Source of the DNA: Pseudofrankia coriaricola
GTDB taxonomy: Bacteria > Actinomycetota > Actinomycetes > Frankiales > Frankiaceae
Reading direction: 5' to 3'
NCBI RefSeq assembly: GCF_001854805.1
Contig: NZ_MBLO01000036.1
Coordinates: 273,879 to 337,878 of the forward strand
DNA: 64,000 bases
The notes beneath the pieces are model-generated. The model had not been told where the DNA came from. It saw only the letters and a program-made list of their open reading frames with translations, and searched no databases. This document shows positions 1 to 7,952 of this stretch, one piece after another. The translations under genes and the position numbers were made by a program. How positions within the stretch are numbered: the stretch's first letter is position 1; each line of letters starts with the position of its first letter.

Positions 1-438
1 CTAGGCGCGTTCGAGGTCCACAGCCCGTGGCTGCCGCTGGAGCGGGAGGAGGCGCCCACCGTCTTCGCCTCCCGGGCCGCCTATGAGATGGCCGGCATCG
101 CGCCCGACGACGTCGACGTCGCGCAGCTGCAGGACACCGACGCCGGCGCCGAGGTGATCCACCTGGCCGAGAACGGCCTGTGCAAGGACGGCGAGCAGGA
201 GCGCCTGTACGCCGAGGGCGCCACCGAGATCGGCGGCAGCATCCCGGTCAACACCGACGGCGGCCTCATCGCCAACGGCGAGCCGATCGGCGCCTCCGGG
301 CTCCGCCAGGTCTATGAGCTGACCAGGCAGCTGCGCGGCACCGCCGGCGACCGCCAGGTCCCCGGCACCCCGCGCGTCGGCTACGGCCAGCTCTACGGCG
401 CCCCCGGCACCGCCGGCGTCGCGATCCTCTCTCTCTGA
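1..438 (+). CDS. Thiolase-like / lipid-transfer protein, C-terminal part (5' cut by window)
   Basis: The reading frame is open from base 1 and stops at 436-438, so only the last 145 residues are present. The pattern GGSIPVNTDGGLIANGEPIG followed by LRQVYELTRQLRG and DRQVPG is the C-terminal signature of SCP-x/lipid-transfer-type thiolases, as in the other thiolases at 21410 and 63275. In this family the C-terminal lobe carries part of the acyl-CoA active site. Members act in beta-oxidation-type thiolysis or, with a DUF35 partner, in retro-aldol cleavage. No DUF35 gene follows directly. The family call is secure; the substrate is unknown. Confidence 0.85.
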   Translation, partial: LGAFEVHSPWLPLEREEAPTVFASRAAYEMAGIAPDDVDVAQLQDTDAGAEVIHLAENGLCKDGEQERLYAEGATEIGGSIPVNTDGGLIANGEPIGASGLRQVYELTRQLRGTAGDRQVPGTPRVGYGQLYGAPGTAGVAILSL

Positions 439-520
439 CTCTCTGACCTCGCTCTCCGCACCGTCCCGGCCCGGCTCCTCTTGGGCGCCGGGCACCGCGG
501 CGGGTGGCCTGAACACCAGC

Positions 521-560
521 TACGAATCCGTTCGTACACACACCATTCGTACACACACCA
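521..560. promoter_or_regulatory. Inverted repeat plus 15-bp tandem repeat upstream of the NTF2-like gene
   Basis: TACGAA-TCCG-TTCGTA at 521-536 is a perfect 6-bp inverted repeat. The 15-mer TTCGTACACACACCA then occurs twice head to tail (531-545 and 546-560), so TTCGTA is present as several half-sites ending 11 bases before the GTG start at 572. This looks like a repressor-binding array overlapping the promoter or leader. The binding protein is unknown. Confidence 0.5.
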
Positions 561-571
561 GTGGAGAGGCC

Positions 572-1048
572 GTGGCGCCCGCCTTACGTGACGTCGACGA
601 GGTCGTCGGTGACTACACCGGCCTGTCGCGCGTCGTCCTGGACTACACGCGGCTCATGAAGAGGCTGGTCGACGCCGGTAAGCGGCCGGGGTTCGACGTG
701 GACAGCTGGACGCCGGTGGCCGAACTGGTCGACGTCGAGGGCTTCGAGCGGGTCGGCCCGTTCAAGGAGGTCATGAACTGGCCGGACTACGCGGCCTTCC
801 TGACGACCTGGGCCCGCACCTCCGACTGGGAGTGCTCGTTCCGCCGGATCACCGAGGTCGGCAACGTCGTGCTTCTCGAACTGGAGGAGCGCAGCCGGAT
901 CGGTGAGCACAGCAGCATCGTCAACTCGGCCACGGTCTACGACTTCGACGACGACGGCAAGATCGCGTATCTCCGCGTCTACCTGCAGATGGCGTTGCCC
1001 GACCCCGAGATGCTGAAGAGCTACGAGGGCATCAAGATCTCGGAGTAG
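572..1048 (+). CDS. NTF2-like / SnoaL-type small protein
   Basis: This 158-residue protein begins with GTG after GGAGAGGCC. The length and the alternating pattern (WTPVAELVDVEGFERVG, then RRITEVGNVVLLELEERS and a C-terminal DDDGKIAYLRVYLQM) resemble the cone-shaped NTF2-like fold used by SnoaL-type cyclases, hydratases and isomerases. No catalytic Asp/His set can be assigned with certainty. It stands alone between a thiolase end and a convergent acyl-CoA synthetase. The role could be hydration or isomerisation of a CoA-bound or free intermediate, but this is inference. Confidence 0.6.
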   Translation: MAPALRDVDEVVGDYTGLSRVVLDYTRLMKRLVDAGKRPGFDVDSWTPVAELVDVEGFERVGPFKEVMNWPDYAAFLTTWARTSDWECSFRRITEVGNVVLLELEERSRIGEHSSIVNSATVYDFDDDGKIAYLRVYLQMALPDPEMLKSYEGIKISE

Positions 1049-1105
1049 GCCGGCCCGGCCGAAGGCACCCAGCCGCACGGGACGGGCGGGACGGGCCGCC
1101 CGGGG

Positions 1106-2575
1106 TCAGCCGCCGCGGGCGGCGACGAGGGCGCCCCGGTTGATCTTCGTTGCCTCGCTGCGGGGGATGGCGTCGAGGAACTCGATGGTCTTGGGAACCT
1201 TGTACGCGGCCAGGCGGCTCTTCGCGTAGGCGATGATCTCGGCTTCCGCCGGTGGCGCCGTCCGGTCGGTCGGCTCGACGAGGGCGTGCACCCGCCGGCC
1301 CCACTCCTCGTCGCGCAGTCCGATGACGACGACGTCGGCGATGGCCGGGTGGTCGATGAGCGCCGCCTCGACCTCCGCGGGGAACACGTTCGCACCCCCG
1401 GTTATGATCATGTCGACGCGACGGTCGGCCAGGTAGAGGTAGCCGTCCTCGTCGACGTGGCCCATGTCGCCGGCGGTGACGAAGCCGTCGTCGGTGGTGC
1501 GCAGCCGAGGAGCGGTGCCGAGGTACTGGTAGCCGCCGAAGTGGCCGCAGCGCAGGTAGACGTCGCCGATCTGGCCGGTCCGCAGCTCGTCGCCCTCCGG
1601 GTCGAGGATGCGGATCTCGGTACCGCGGATGCCGCGGCCGACGCTGCCCTGGTGGCCCATCCACTCGTCGCCGAACAGGGCCGTCCAGCCCAGGCCCTCG
1701 GTCATCCCGTAGATCATGAAGAGCTTCTCGGGGCCGATCAGCTTCGCCCAGCGGTGCACCAGCGACGGCGGCATCGGCGCCGCGCCCTGCATGACCCACT
1801 CGACGCTGGAGAAGTCGCGGCCGTCGACGCCGGGGAGGTCCGCCATCCGCTGCAGCATGGTGGGGGCGGCGGTGAAGTGGGAGATCCGGTGGCGCTCGAT
1901 GGCGTCGACGGCCTTGGCGGCGTCGAACTTGGACAGCACGACCAGCCGATCACCGGCGAGCAGGTTGTACAGCGTGGTGAACCCGTTGGCGTGGTACATC
2001 GGGGCCAGCACGAGGATCGTCTGCGGCTGGGCCACCGGCCGCCAGGCGGCGATCATCGGAATGGCCATGCGGACGTCGTAGACCGCCGGCCGCTCCGCGA
2101 CGATCACCTTCGGCAGGCCCGTCGAGCCGCTGCTGCAGATGCCCTGCAGGTGCGGCGCGGTGACCTCGGGCAGGTCGGGCACCGGGTCACCCTCGGTGGC
2201 GTCGATCCAGTCGAGGTCGGCCGCGCCCAGGTGGGCCTTGGGCGCGATGACCTCGAGGACACGCGCCAGCTCCCAGTCGGGCACGTCCCAGCGCACCGGC
2301 ACCGGCACGGCGCCGACCTTCCAGGCCGCGAACGCCGCCAGCACGAACTGCGGCGAGTTGCGTAACCCGAGGCCGAGCCGGTCCCCGACGCCGACGCCGC
2401 GGGCCGCGAGCGCCGCGGCGAGCTGGCTGGACCGCCGGTCCAGCCACGCCCAGGTGTACGACGACTCGGTGCCGTCGAGCTCGACGCACCACAGCGCGGA
2501 GACATCCGGCAGCTCGACGCCGAGCTGGCGAATCCGGCTGCCAATGCCGACCGGGATGACCTCAGGGACGTCCAT
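1106..2575 (-). CDS. Class I adenylate-forming acyl-CoA synthetase
   Basis: A 489-residue AMP-dependent ligase. It shows the P-loop SSGSTGLPK (about 148-156), YGMTEG (289-294), the ATP-binding Asp in TAGD (about 370), the hinge region DRRVDMIITGGANVFPAEVE and the catalytic C-terminal lysine in ATKINRGAL (about Lys477). These enzymes activate a carboxylic acid with ATP and load it on CoA. The ATG at 2575 was chosen because GGAAGG sits just upstream and the family normally starts near here; a longer in-frame extension to 2638 lacks support. The acid substrate cannot be read from sequence. It probably primes substrates for the adjacent CoA-transferase, reductase and thiolase genes. Confidence 0.9.
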   Translation of the reverse strand: MDVPEVIPVGIGSRIRQLGVELPDVSALWCVELDGTESSYTWAWLDRRSSQLAAALAARGVGVGDRLGLGLRNSPQFVLAAFAAWKVGAVPVPVRWDVPDWELARVLEVIAPKAHLGAADLDWIDATEGDPVPDLPEVTAPHLQGICSSGSTGLPKVIVAERPAVYDVRMAIPMIAAWRPVAQPQTILVLAPMYHANGFTTLYNLLAGDRLVVLSKFDAAKAVDAIERHRISHFTAAPTMLQRMADLPGVDGRDFSSVEWVMQGAAPMPPSLVHRWAKLIGPEKLFMIYGMTEGLGWTALFGDEWMGHQGSVGRGIRGTEIRILDPEGDELRTGQIGDVYLRCGHFGGYQYLGTAPRLRTTDDGFVTAGDMGHVDEDGYLYLADRRVDMIITGGANVFPAEVEAALIDHPAIADVVVIGLRDEEWGRRVHALVEPTDRTAPPAEAEIIAYAKSRLAAYKVPKTIEFLDAIPRSEATKINRGALVAARGG

Positions 2576-2725
2576 GGCGATCCTTCCACCGGCGGGGCGC
2601 GGCGACCGAACGCGCCGGCGTCCCTCCTCCGGGAGCACGGAGTTAGGCCGAACGACAGATGATCATGGTGAACTTCGCGCGCCCGGAGGCAATCCAGGAA
2701 TCAGGGCCCGCGTGCTCAATGCCCT

Positions 2726-2755
2726 CTCGGGGGTGCGGCAGGCCGCACCCCCGAG
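2726..2755. terminator. Strong GC hairpin, probable terminator of the CoA-transferase gene
   Basis: CTCGGGGGTGCGGC (2726-2739) pairs perfectly with GCCGCACCCCCGAG (2742-2755), a 14-bp stem with almost no loop. It lies about 70 bases past the stop of the leftward gene at 2826 and upstream of the next leftward gene. There is no U-tract, which is common for actinobacterial hairpin terminators. Confidence 0.55.
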
Positions 2756-2797
2756 GCTCGTGACGTCGACATCGAGGTCCTTCGGGGACGCCGACGT

Positions 2798-2836
2798 GGC
2801 CAGGCGACGTGGCTAGGCGACGTGGCTAGGCGACGA
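2798..2836. repeat. Three tandem 13-bp units over the 3' end of the CoA-transferase gene
   Basis: Units GGCCAGGCGACGT, GGCTAGGCGACGT and GGCTAGGCGACGA lie head to tail. The leftward gene's TAG stop (2826-2828) is inside the third unit and the same CTA is present again in the second, so the duplication lies across the stop codon without changing the protein. It looks like slippage or local duplication. Confidence 0.7.
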
Positions 2837-4040
2837 TGCCGCGCAGCTTGAGATCCAGCACGGCGTCGAAGTCCAGGCCCAACTCGGCGAGGACCTCGTC
2901 GGCGTGCTCGTTGAAGTCCGGCGCGCGGTGCGCCGGCGCCGGCTCGTCGCCGAACTGCACCGGGACGGCGCTGAGGTGGAACGGGGTGCCGGCGGCGTTC
3001 TCGAGGTCCTGGACATAGCCGTTGGCGACGCTCTGCGGGTCGGCCGCGGCCTCCAGCGTGTGCTGCACGACCGTCCACTGGCCGGGGAAGTCCGCCAGGC
3101 GCTCCCGCCACTCCGCCAGCGGGCGGGAGGCGAACTCGGCGGCCAGCAGGTCGCTCGCCTCCGCCTTGTTCGCCATCAGGGACGCGTGGTCGGCGAAGCG
3201 CGGGTCGGTCGCGAGCTCGGGGCGGCCGACCGCGGCGCACGCCGCCGGCCAGTAGTGCCCGGCCTGCAGGCACGAGAAGCCGAGCCAGCGCCCGTCCTCC
3301 GTCCGGTAGCTGCCGACCAGCGGGTTGCTGCGGTGCCCCGACGGCGGGCCCTGCCACGGCGTCTTCATGAGCAGCGAAAGAGCGAGCGCCTGGCCCATGG
3401 CCCACATGCCAGTGCTCAGCAGCGAGACGTCCACCGTCGTCGTCTCGCCGGTGCGCTCACGGTGGAAGAGGGCGCCCATGATGCCGCCGGCGATCGTCAT
3501 CGCCCCGATCGAGTCCCCGAAGCCGGGCGCGGGCGGGCCCACCAGATCCCCGGAGTCGGCCGGCGTGCTGCCCAGGGCGACGCCGGCCCGCTGCCAGAAG
3601 GCGAGGAAGTCGTACGCGCCGCGGTCGGCCTCGGGGCCGCGCTCACCCTGACCCGTGCCGCGGACGTAGATGATGTTCGGGTTGTGGGCGCGGATGTCGT
3701 CCAGCTCCACCTTCAGCTTCTTGCGCACCCGCGGCAGCTTGTTGGTGAGGAAGACGTCCGCGGTGGCGGCCAGCTTGTAGACGATGTCGAGGCCCTCGGG
3801 CGACGTGAGATCGAGCGCGAGGCTGCGCTTCCCGCGGTTGGAGTGCTCGAACAGCACGTGGACGCCCATGGGGATGCTGACGGTCCCCGAGCTGGCGAGG
3901 CCGCGCATCGCGTCGCCGCGCTCGACGTGCTCGATCTTGATGACGTCGGCACCCAGGTCCGCCAACAGTGCGGACGCGGCGGGCACGAACGTATGCTCCG
4001 CAACCTCAAGGATCCGCACGCCCTGCATCACCGCGGTCAT
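2826..4040 (-). CDS. CaiB/BaiF family CoA-transferase
   Basis: A 404-residue class III CoA-transferase. The N-terminal GVRILEVAEHTFVPAASALL and LGADVIKIEHVERGDAMRG are the family's nucleotide/CoA-binding Rossmann-like start. NRGKRSLALDL and the C-terminal domain are also typical. The enzyme moves CoA between carboxylic acids, or epimerises 2-methylacyl-CoAs in the racemase subgroup. Start ATG 4040 follows GGAGGCACTGG; an in-frame start at 4082 would add 14 non-conserved residues. It shares its direction with the acyl-CoA synthetase and the reductase at 5138. Confidence 0.88.
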   Translation of the reverse strand: MTAVMQGVRILEVAEHTFVPAASALLADLGADVIKIEHVERGDAMRGLASSGTVSIPMGVHVLFEHSNRGKRSLALDLTSPEGLDIVYKLAATADVFLTNKLPRVRKKLKVELDDIRAHNPNIIYVRGTGQGERGPEADRGAYDFLAFWQRAGVALGSTPADSGDLVGPPAPGFGDSIGAMTIAGGIMGALFHRERTGETTTVDVSLLSTGMWAMGQALALSLLMKTPWQGPPSGHRSNPLVGSYRTEDGRWLGFSCLQAGHYWPAACAAVGRPELATDPRFADHASLMANKAEASDLLAAEFASRPLAEWRERLADFPGQWTVVQHTLEAAADPQSVANGYVQDLENAAGTPFHLSAVPVQFGDEPAPAHRAPDFNEHADEVLAELGLDFDAVLDLKLRGIVA

Positions 4041-4157
4041 CCAGTGCCTCCAGTCGCGCGCCGGCTGGCATCCGCCGGCCATGTTTCAACATCGACGTCG
4101 ACTCATACTCCAGGTCGCGCCCCATGCGGCGCAAGAACAGCGCTGGTCGTCCGTTCG

Positions 4158-5138
4158 TCACGCTGCCGGCGGCGGGAATGTCTGGCCGGACAGAGCGGCG
4201 AGCGCGTGGACGAGCGACTGGGTCCCGTCGCGGCCGCGGCCCTGGCCCTGCAGGGCGACGTAGAGCTGGCCCGCGAGGGCGAGCCCGGGCAGGGCGAGAC
4301 GGGCGCGCCGGGCCTCGGCGAGCGCGATGCCGAGGTCCTTGACGAAGTGATCGACGAAGAACCCCGGGGCGAAGTTGCCGGCGACGATCCTGGGCGCGAG
4401 GTTCGACAGCGACCAGCTGCCCGCCGCCCCGCCCGAGACGGACTCGAGCGCCCGCTCGACGTCCAGGCCCGAGCGGTAGGCGTAGAGCAGCGCCTCGGTC
4501 ACGCCGACCATCGTGGACGCGATCAGGATCTGGTTGACCATCTTGGTGTGCTGCCCGGCGCCGGCCCCGCCCTGCCGAATGATCGACTTCCCCATCGCGT
4601 CGAGGCACGAGCGAACCGCCTCCACGACCTCCGCCGGGCCGCCAACCATGATCGACAGGGTGGCGTCGCGGGCGCCGACATCGCCGCCGGAGACCGGCGC
4701 GTCCAGCGCGTGCACGCCGCGCGCCGCGGCCGCCCCGGCGACCTCGATGGCGAGCGCGGGCTCACTTGTCGTCATGTCCACCAGGACCGCGCCCGGCCGG
4801 GCGCCGGCGAGCGCGCCATCCGGCCCGAGCAGCACCTCGCGCACATCCTCGGGGAATCCGACCATCGAGAACACCACGTCGCTGGCCGCGGCGACCCCGG
4901 CCGGGGTATCGGCCCAGGTCGCACCCTCGTCGAGCAGCGCCTTGGCGCGCTCCGGAGTCCTGGTGGTCACGGTGAGCGGGTAGCCGGCGCGCAGCAGGTG
5001 CCCGGCCATGGCGGCGCCCATGACGCCGGTGCCGATCCACCCGACCCGGGTCGACGACGGCGAGGCCGGAGCGGGCGGCGCGGAGGCCGCCGCCTCAGAA
5101 GAAGACGAGGCGGAAGAGGACGAGGTGGAGTCAGACAC
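4158..5138 (-). CDS. 3-hydroxyisobutyrate dehydrogenase-family NAD(P) oxidoreductase
   Basis: A 326-residue beta-hydroxyacid dehydrogenase. It has the dinucleotide motif GTGVMG (36-41), substrate-binding DAPVSGG (146-152) and the catalytic lysine in TKMVNQ (Lys199). It oxidises a beta-hydroxy acid or reduces the corresponding semialdehyde. The first 30 residues are an unusual Ser/Ala/Pro-rich extension that the family does not need. The start is GTG, and a later start near residue 31 has no good codon. The gene is divergent from the thiolase at 5528 across a 389-bp gap holding the operator at 5340. Confidence 0.88.
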   Translation of the reverse strand: MSDSTSSSSASSSSEAAASAPPAPASPSSTRVGWIGTGVMGAAMAGHLLRAGYPLTVTTRTPERAKALLDEGATWADTPAGVAAASDVVFSMVGFPEDVREVLLGPDGALAGARPGAVLVDMTTSEPALAIEVAGAAAARGVHALDAPVSGGDVGARDATLSIMVGGPAEVVEAVRSCLDAMGKSIIRQGGAGAGQHTKMVNQILIASTMVGVTEALLYAYRSGLDVERALESVSGGAAGSWSLSNLAPRIVAGNFAPGFFVDHFVKDLGIALAEARRARLALPGLALAGQLYVALQGQGRGRDGTQSLVHALAALSGQTFPPPAA

Positions 5139-5339
5139 GTCTCACCACCCTAATAGTCCATCCGAATAGTCCGTGGCCACGGGACCGACGGACCGGAACC
5201 AGCCCGCGAGCCGCCGGCCTCGTCGCCAGCCGGCCGCCGGGCTGCCCGCGGGGACCGCTCGGCCGCCGCTGGGGCCGCCAGCGGCCCGCGACCGCGCGTG
5301 GGTCAGCCATCCGGAGCGGCATGCCGGCGACAGCAAATG

Positions 5340-5353
5340 AGTGTACGTTTACT
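5340..5353. promoter_or_regulatory. TetR-type operator, copy 1 of the AGTGAGCGCTCACT family
   Basis: AGTGTACGTTTACT lies in the 389-bp divergent gap (5139-5527) between the reductase and the thiolase. It is symmetric at 10 of 14 positions and shares the AGT...ACT ends and central CG with nine other sites in the window. Nothing else in the gap is recognisable. Confidence 0.5.
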
Positions 5354-5527
5354 TATCGGCTGCCCCGCGCGGACGGCCAGGAGGGTCCGCCCGGCCGACA
5401 CCGCGCCGGTATGCGCCCAATGAGGGTGATCTGACCAGCCCCGGCAGCCGATCAGGCGACCGCGGTGGCGGCTGTCACTACGGTGTTACCAGAGACAACT
5501 CCCAGTACTGCAACAGGAGCGGCTGGC

Positions 5528-6682
5528 ATGCGTGACGCAGTGATCGTGGAGGCCGTCCGGACACCGGTCGGCAAGCGCAACGGCGGGCTCTCGAGCGTGC
5601 ACCCGACCGACCTGTCGGCGCTCGTGCTCGCCGCCCTGGTGGAGCGGGCGGGCGTGGACTCGGCGCTGGTCGAGGACGTCGTATGGGGCTGCGTCGGCCA
5701 GGTCGGCGAGCAGACCTTCGACATCGGCCGCAACGCGGCGCTGGCCGCCGGCTTCCCGGAGACCGTCACCGGCGTCACCGTCGACCGGCAGTGCGGCTCT
5801 TCCCAGCAGGCCGTGCACTTCGCGGCCGCCGGGGTCGTCGCCGGCCACTACGACGTCGTCATCGCGGGCGGCGTCGAGTCGATGTCCCGGGTGCCGATGG
5901 GCGCCTCGCTACTCGACAAGTCGCCGTTCGGTGAGCGCTACCTGGCTCGGTACAACGGAGTTTTCCCGAACCAGGGCGTCGGCGCGGAGATGATCGCCGA
6001 GCGCTGGGGCCTCTCGCGCACCCAGTGCGACGAGTTCTCGATCGCCTCGCACGAGAAGGCGGCCGCGGCGCAGGACGACGGCCGCTTCGACGCGCAGATC
6101 GTGCCGGTGACGCTGGCCGACGGCACCGTCATCAGCAGGGACGAGGGCATCCGCCGCGGCGGCACCGTCGAGGGCCTGGCCAAGCTGAAGTCGGTGTTCA
6201 AGCCGGCCGAGGAGGGCGGCGTGATCACCGCCGGCAACTCCTCGCAGATCTCCGACGGCTCGGCCGCACTGCTGATCATGACCGGCGAGAAGGCCGCCGA
6301 GCTGGGGCTCACCCCCATCGCCCGGATCCACAGCGTCGCGCTCGCCGGCTCGGACCCGGTCATCATGCTGACCGCGCCGATCCCGGCGACGCAGAAGATC
6401 CTGGCACGCTCAGGCCTGAGCCTCGGCGACATCGGCGCGTTCGAGGTGAACGAGGCGTTCGCCCCGGTCCCGCTCGCCTGGCTCGCCGACATCGGCGCCG
6501 ACGCGAAGGCGCTGAACCCGAACGGCGGCGCGATCGCGCTCGGCCACCCGCTGGGCGGCTCCGGCGCCCGGATCATGACGACGCTGGTCAGCCACATGCG
6601 GGACAACGGGATCCGCTACGGCCTGCAGACCATGTGCGAGGGCGGCGGCCAGGCCAACGCCACCATCCTCGAACTGCTGTGA
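5528..6682 (+). CDS. Acetyl-CoA acyltransferase (thiolase)
   Basis: A complete degradative-type thiolase of 384 residues. The nucleophilic cysteine is in VDRQCGSSQ (Cys89), the His in ALGHPLGGSG (about His340) and the second catalytic Cys in MCEGGGQAN (about Cys370). It cleaves 3-ketoacyl-CoA with CoA to shorten the chain by an acetyl or propionyl unit. ATG 5528 follows AGGAG at the right distance; an in-frame upstream start at 5465 would add 21 unconserved residues. The divergent reductase and the operator at 5340 suggest co-regulation. Confidence 0.93.
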   Translation: MRDAVIVEAVRTPVGKRNGGLSSVHPTDLSALVLAALVERAGVDSALVEDVVWGCVGQVGEQTFDIGRNAALAAGFPETVTGVTVDRQCGSSQQAVHFAAAGVVAGHYDVVIAGGVESMSRVPMGASLLDKSPFGERYLARYNGVFPNQGVGAEMIAERWGLSRTQCDEFSIASHEKAAAAQDDGRFDAQIVPVTLADGTVISRDEGIRRGGTVEGLAKLKSVFKPAEEGGVITAGNSSQISDGSAALLIMTGEKAAELGLTPIARIHSVALAGSDPVIMLTAPIPATQKILARSGLSLGDIGAFEVNEAFAPVPLAWLADIGADAKALNPNGGAIALGHPLGGSGARIMTTLVSHMRDNGIRYGLQTMCEGGGQANATILELL

Positions 6683-6717
6683 CATTGGTTCGCTCCGTCC
6701 GGGCGGCGCGCTCCGGC

Positions 6718-6745
6718 CCCTTCCCTTGCTTCGCGGCGGGAAGGG
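6718..6745 (+). terminator. Hairpin after the thiolase gene
   Basis: CCCTTCCC (6718-6725) and GGGAAGGG (6738-6745) form an 8-bp stem 36 bases after the thiolase stop. There is no U-tract, so this is a modest candidate terminator. Confidence 0.4.
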
Positions 6746-6807
6746 ACCTCCGCGCGCCGTCCTCCTCCGCTCACGTGCGCTACGGCGACCTCCGCTGCGG
6801 CACCCCT

Positions 6808-6989
6808 ACATCGCTTCGCTCGTAGGGATGCCTCCGCGGAGGCGCGCCTCCGCGCCAGCACGGTGACGACCCGCTTGAACGTCGCGAGACCACGACGAGC
6901 CACGGGCGGGGCACATCGCTTCGCTCGTGGCCGGGCCTCCGCGGAGGCGCGCCTCCGCGCCAGCACGGTCACCACCCGCTGAACGTCAC
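6808..6989. repeat. Two ~77-bp direct repeats carrying a palindrome
   Basis: The segments at about 6808-6885 and 6913-6989 are near-identical direct repeats starting ACATCGCTTCGCTCGT. Each contains the perfect 12-bp palindrome CCTCCGCGGAGG, then GCGCGCCTCCGCGCC and a CAGCACGGT..ACCCGCT tail. They fill most of the 443-bp non-coding gap between the thiolase and the TetR gene. They look like a dispersed intergenic repeat family; no coding function is evident. Confidence 0.75.
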
Positions 6990-7083
6990 GAACTGACCTG
7001 GTCGCTGGGCCGCCGGTCGCCGGACCGCCGGCCGAGGTCGCCTCGCGCAGTCGCCCGCGCGACTCCGGGTGAAGCCGGTTGAG

Positions 7084-7117
7084 CCAAGGCTTGACGAGGA
7101 AGTGATTGGGCACTAAC
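7084..7117 (+). promoter_or_regulatory. Putative promoter/operator of the TetR gene
   Basis: CCAAGGCTTGAC (7084-7095) contains a -35-like TTGAC and is identical to 7084's counterpart at 11899-11910. It is followed by AAGTGATTGGGCACTAACTT, which has AAGT/ACTT ends and lies just before the ATG at 7126. TGACGAGG inside it also recurs near 11842 and 11917. Autoregulation is plausible. Confidence 0.4.
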
Positions 7118-7125
7118 TTCGAGCC

Positions 7126-7770
7126 ATGGCTACAGGGACGAGGCAGACCGCGGAGGAGCGCCGCACGTCGGTGCTCGCGGCGGCCGTGGCGGAGTTCGCC
7201 CGGGGCGGGCTGGAGGGCACGTCGACTGAGACGATCGCCGCGGCGGTCGGGATCTCCCAGCCGTACCTGTTCCGGTTGTTCGGCTCGAAGAAGGGCCTGT
7301 TCCTGGCGGCGGTGCGGGAGACGTTCGCCCGGACGGTCGCCGCGTTCGAGAGCGCGGCGGGTGAGCGGTCCGGGCAGGAGGCGCTGACCGCCATGGCCGA
7401 GGCCTACAACGGCCTGCTGGCCGAGCCCAGCTACCTGCTCATGCAGATGCAGGCCTACGCGGCCTGCGGCGACCCGGACATCCGGGCCGCGACCCGGCGA
7501 GGGTTCCGCGACCTGTGGTACGCCGTCGAGCGCCTCGCCGGCCTGGACGTCGACGTGCTGCGCGCGTTCTTCGCCATGGGGATGCTCTGCAACGTCTCCG
7601 CGGCCATGGACCTGCCGGCCGTCGACGAGCGCTGGGCCCAGATCATCTGCCCTCCCGACGAGCCCGACTCGGGCAACTCGGGCATGAAGGCCAGCAAGGA
7701 GGCCCTCGTCAAAGGCTTCATGGGCACCACCACCGAGCCGGACGCCGACGCCGACGCCGACGCCGACTGA
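7126..7770 (+). CDS. TetR-family transcriptional regulator
   Basis: 214 residues. The N-terminal helix-turn-helix is clear (TSTETIAAAVGISQPYLFRL, then SKKGLFLAAV), and a helical ligand-binding domain follows. The C-terminus ends in a DADADADAD run encoded by a GACGCC hexamer repeat, probably slippage-derived and disordered. The MFS exporter 180 bases downstream on the same strand makes this a classical efflux repressor/pump pair. The probable operator is at 7921. Confidence 0.93.
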   Translation: MATGTRQTAEERRTSVLAAAVAEFARGGLEGTSTETIAAAVGISQPYLFRLFGSKKGLFLAAVRETFARTVAAFESAAGERSGQEALTAMAEAYNGLLAEPSYLLMQMQAYAACGDPDIRAATRRGFRDLWYAVERLAGLDVDVLRAFFAMGMLCNVSAAMDLPAVDERWAQIICPPDEPDSGNSGMKASKEALVKGFMGTTTEPDADADADAD

Positions 7771-7920
7771 AGTATTGGGCTCTTTGGCCCCGGTAGGGAA
7801 GCGTCCTTCCCCTATCTGAGTGGAGATCGACGGCCACCGCCCAGGAGCCACTCCCGCCGACAGCTCCATCGGCCTGCGCACCTTCGCTGAACGGCAAGAC
7901 ATTGCTGTGCCCGCACAAGC

Positions 7921-7936
7921 TAGTGGTCAGTCACTA
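7921..7936. promoter_or_regulatory. Inverted repeat upstream of the MFS gene
   Basis: TAGTGGTCAGTCACTA has perfect 5-bp arms (TAGTG/CACTA) around a 6-bp centre and ends 16 bases before the MFS ATG. It is a likely binding site for the preceding TetR protein. Confidence 0.5.
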
Positions 7937-7952
7937 CCTCGAAGGGAAACCG

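Noticed and set aside
6616..7902. Leftward 428-codon frame with RVVTVLARRRASAEA repeats
   Set aside because: The repeated peptide comes only from the 77-bp DNA repeats, and the rest is antisense to TetR.
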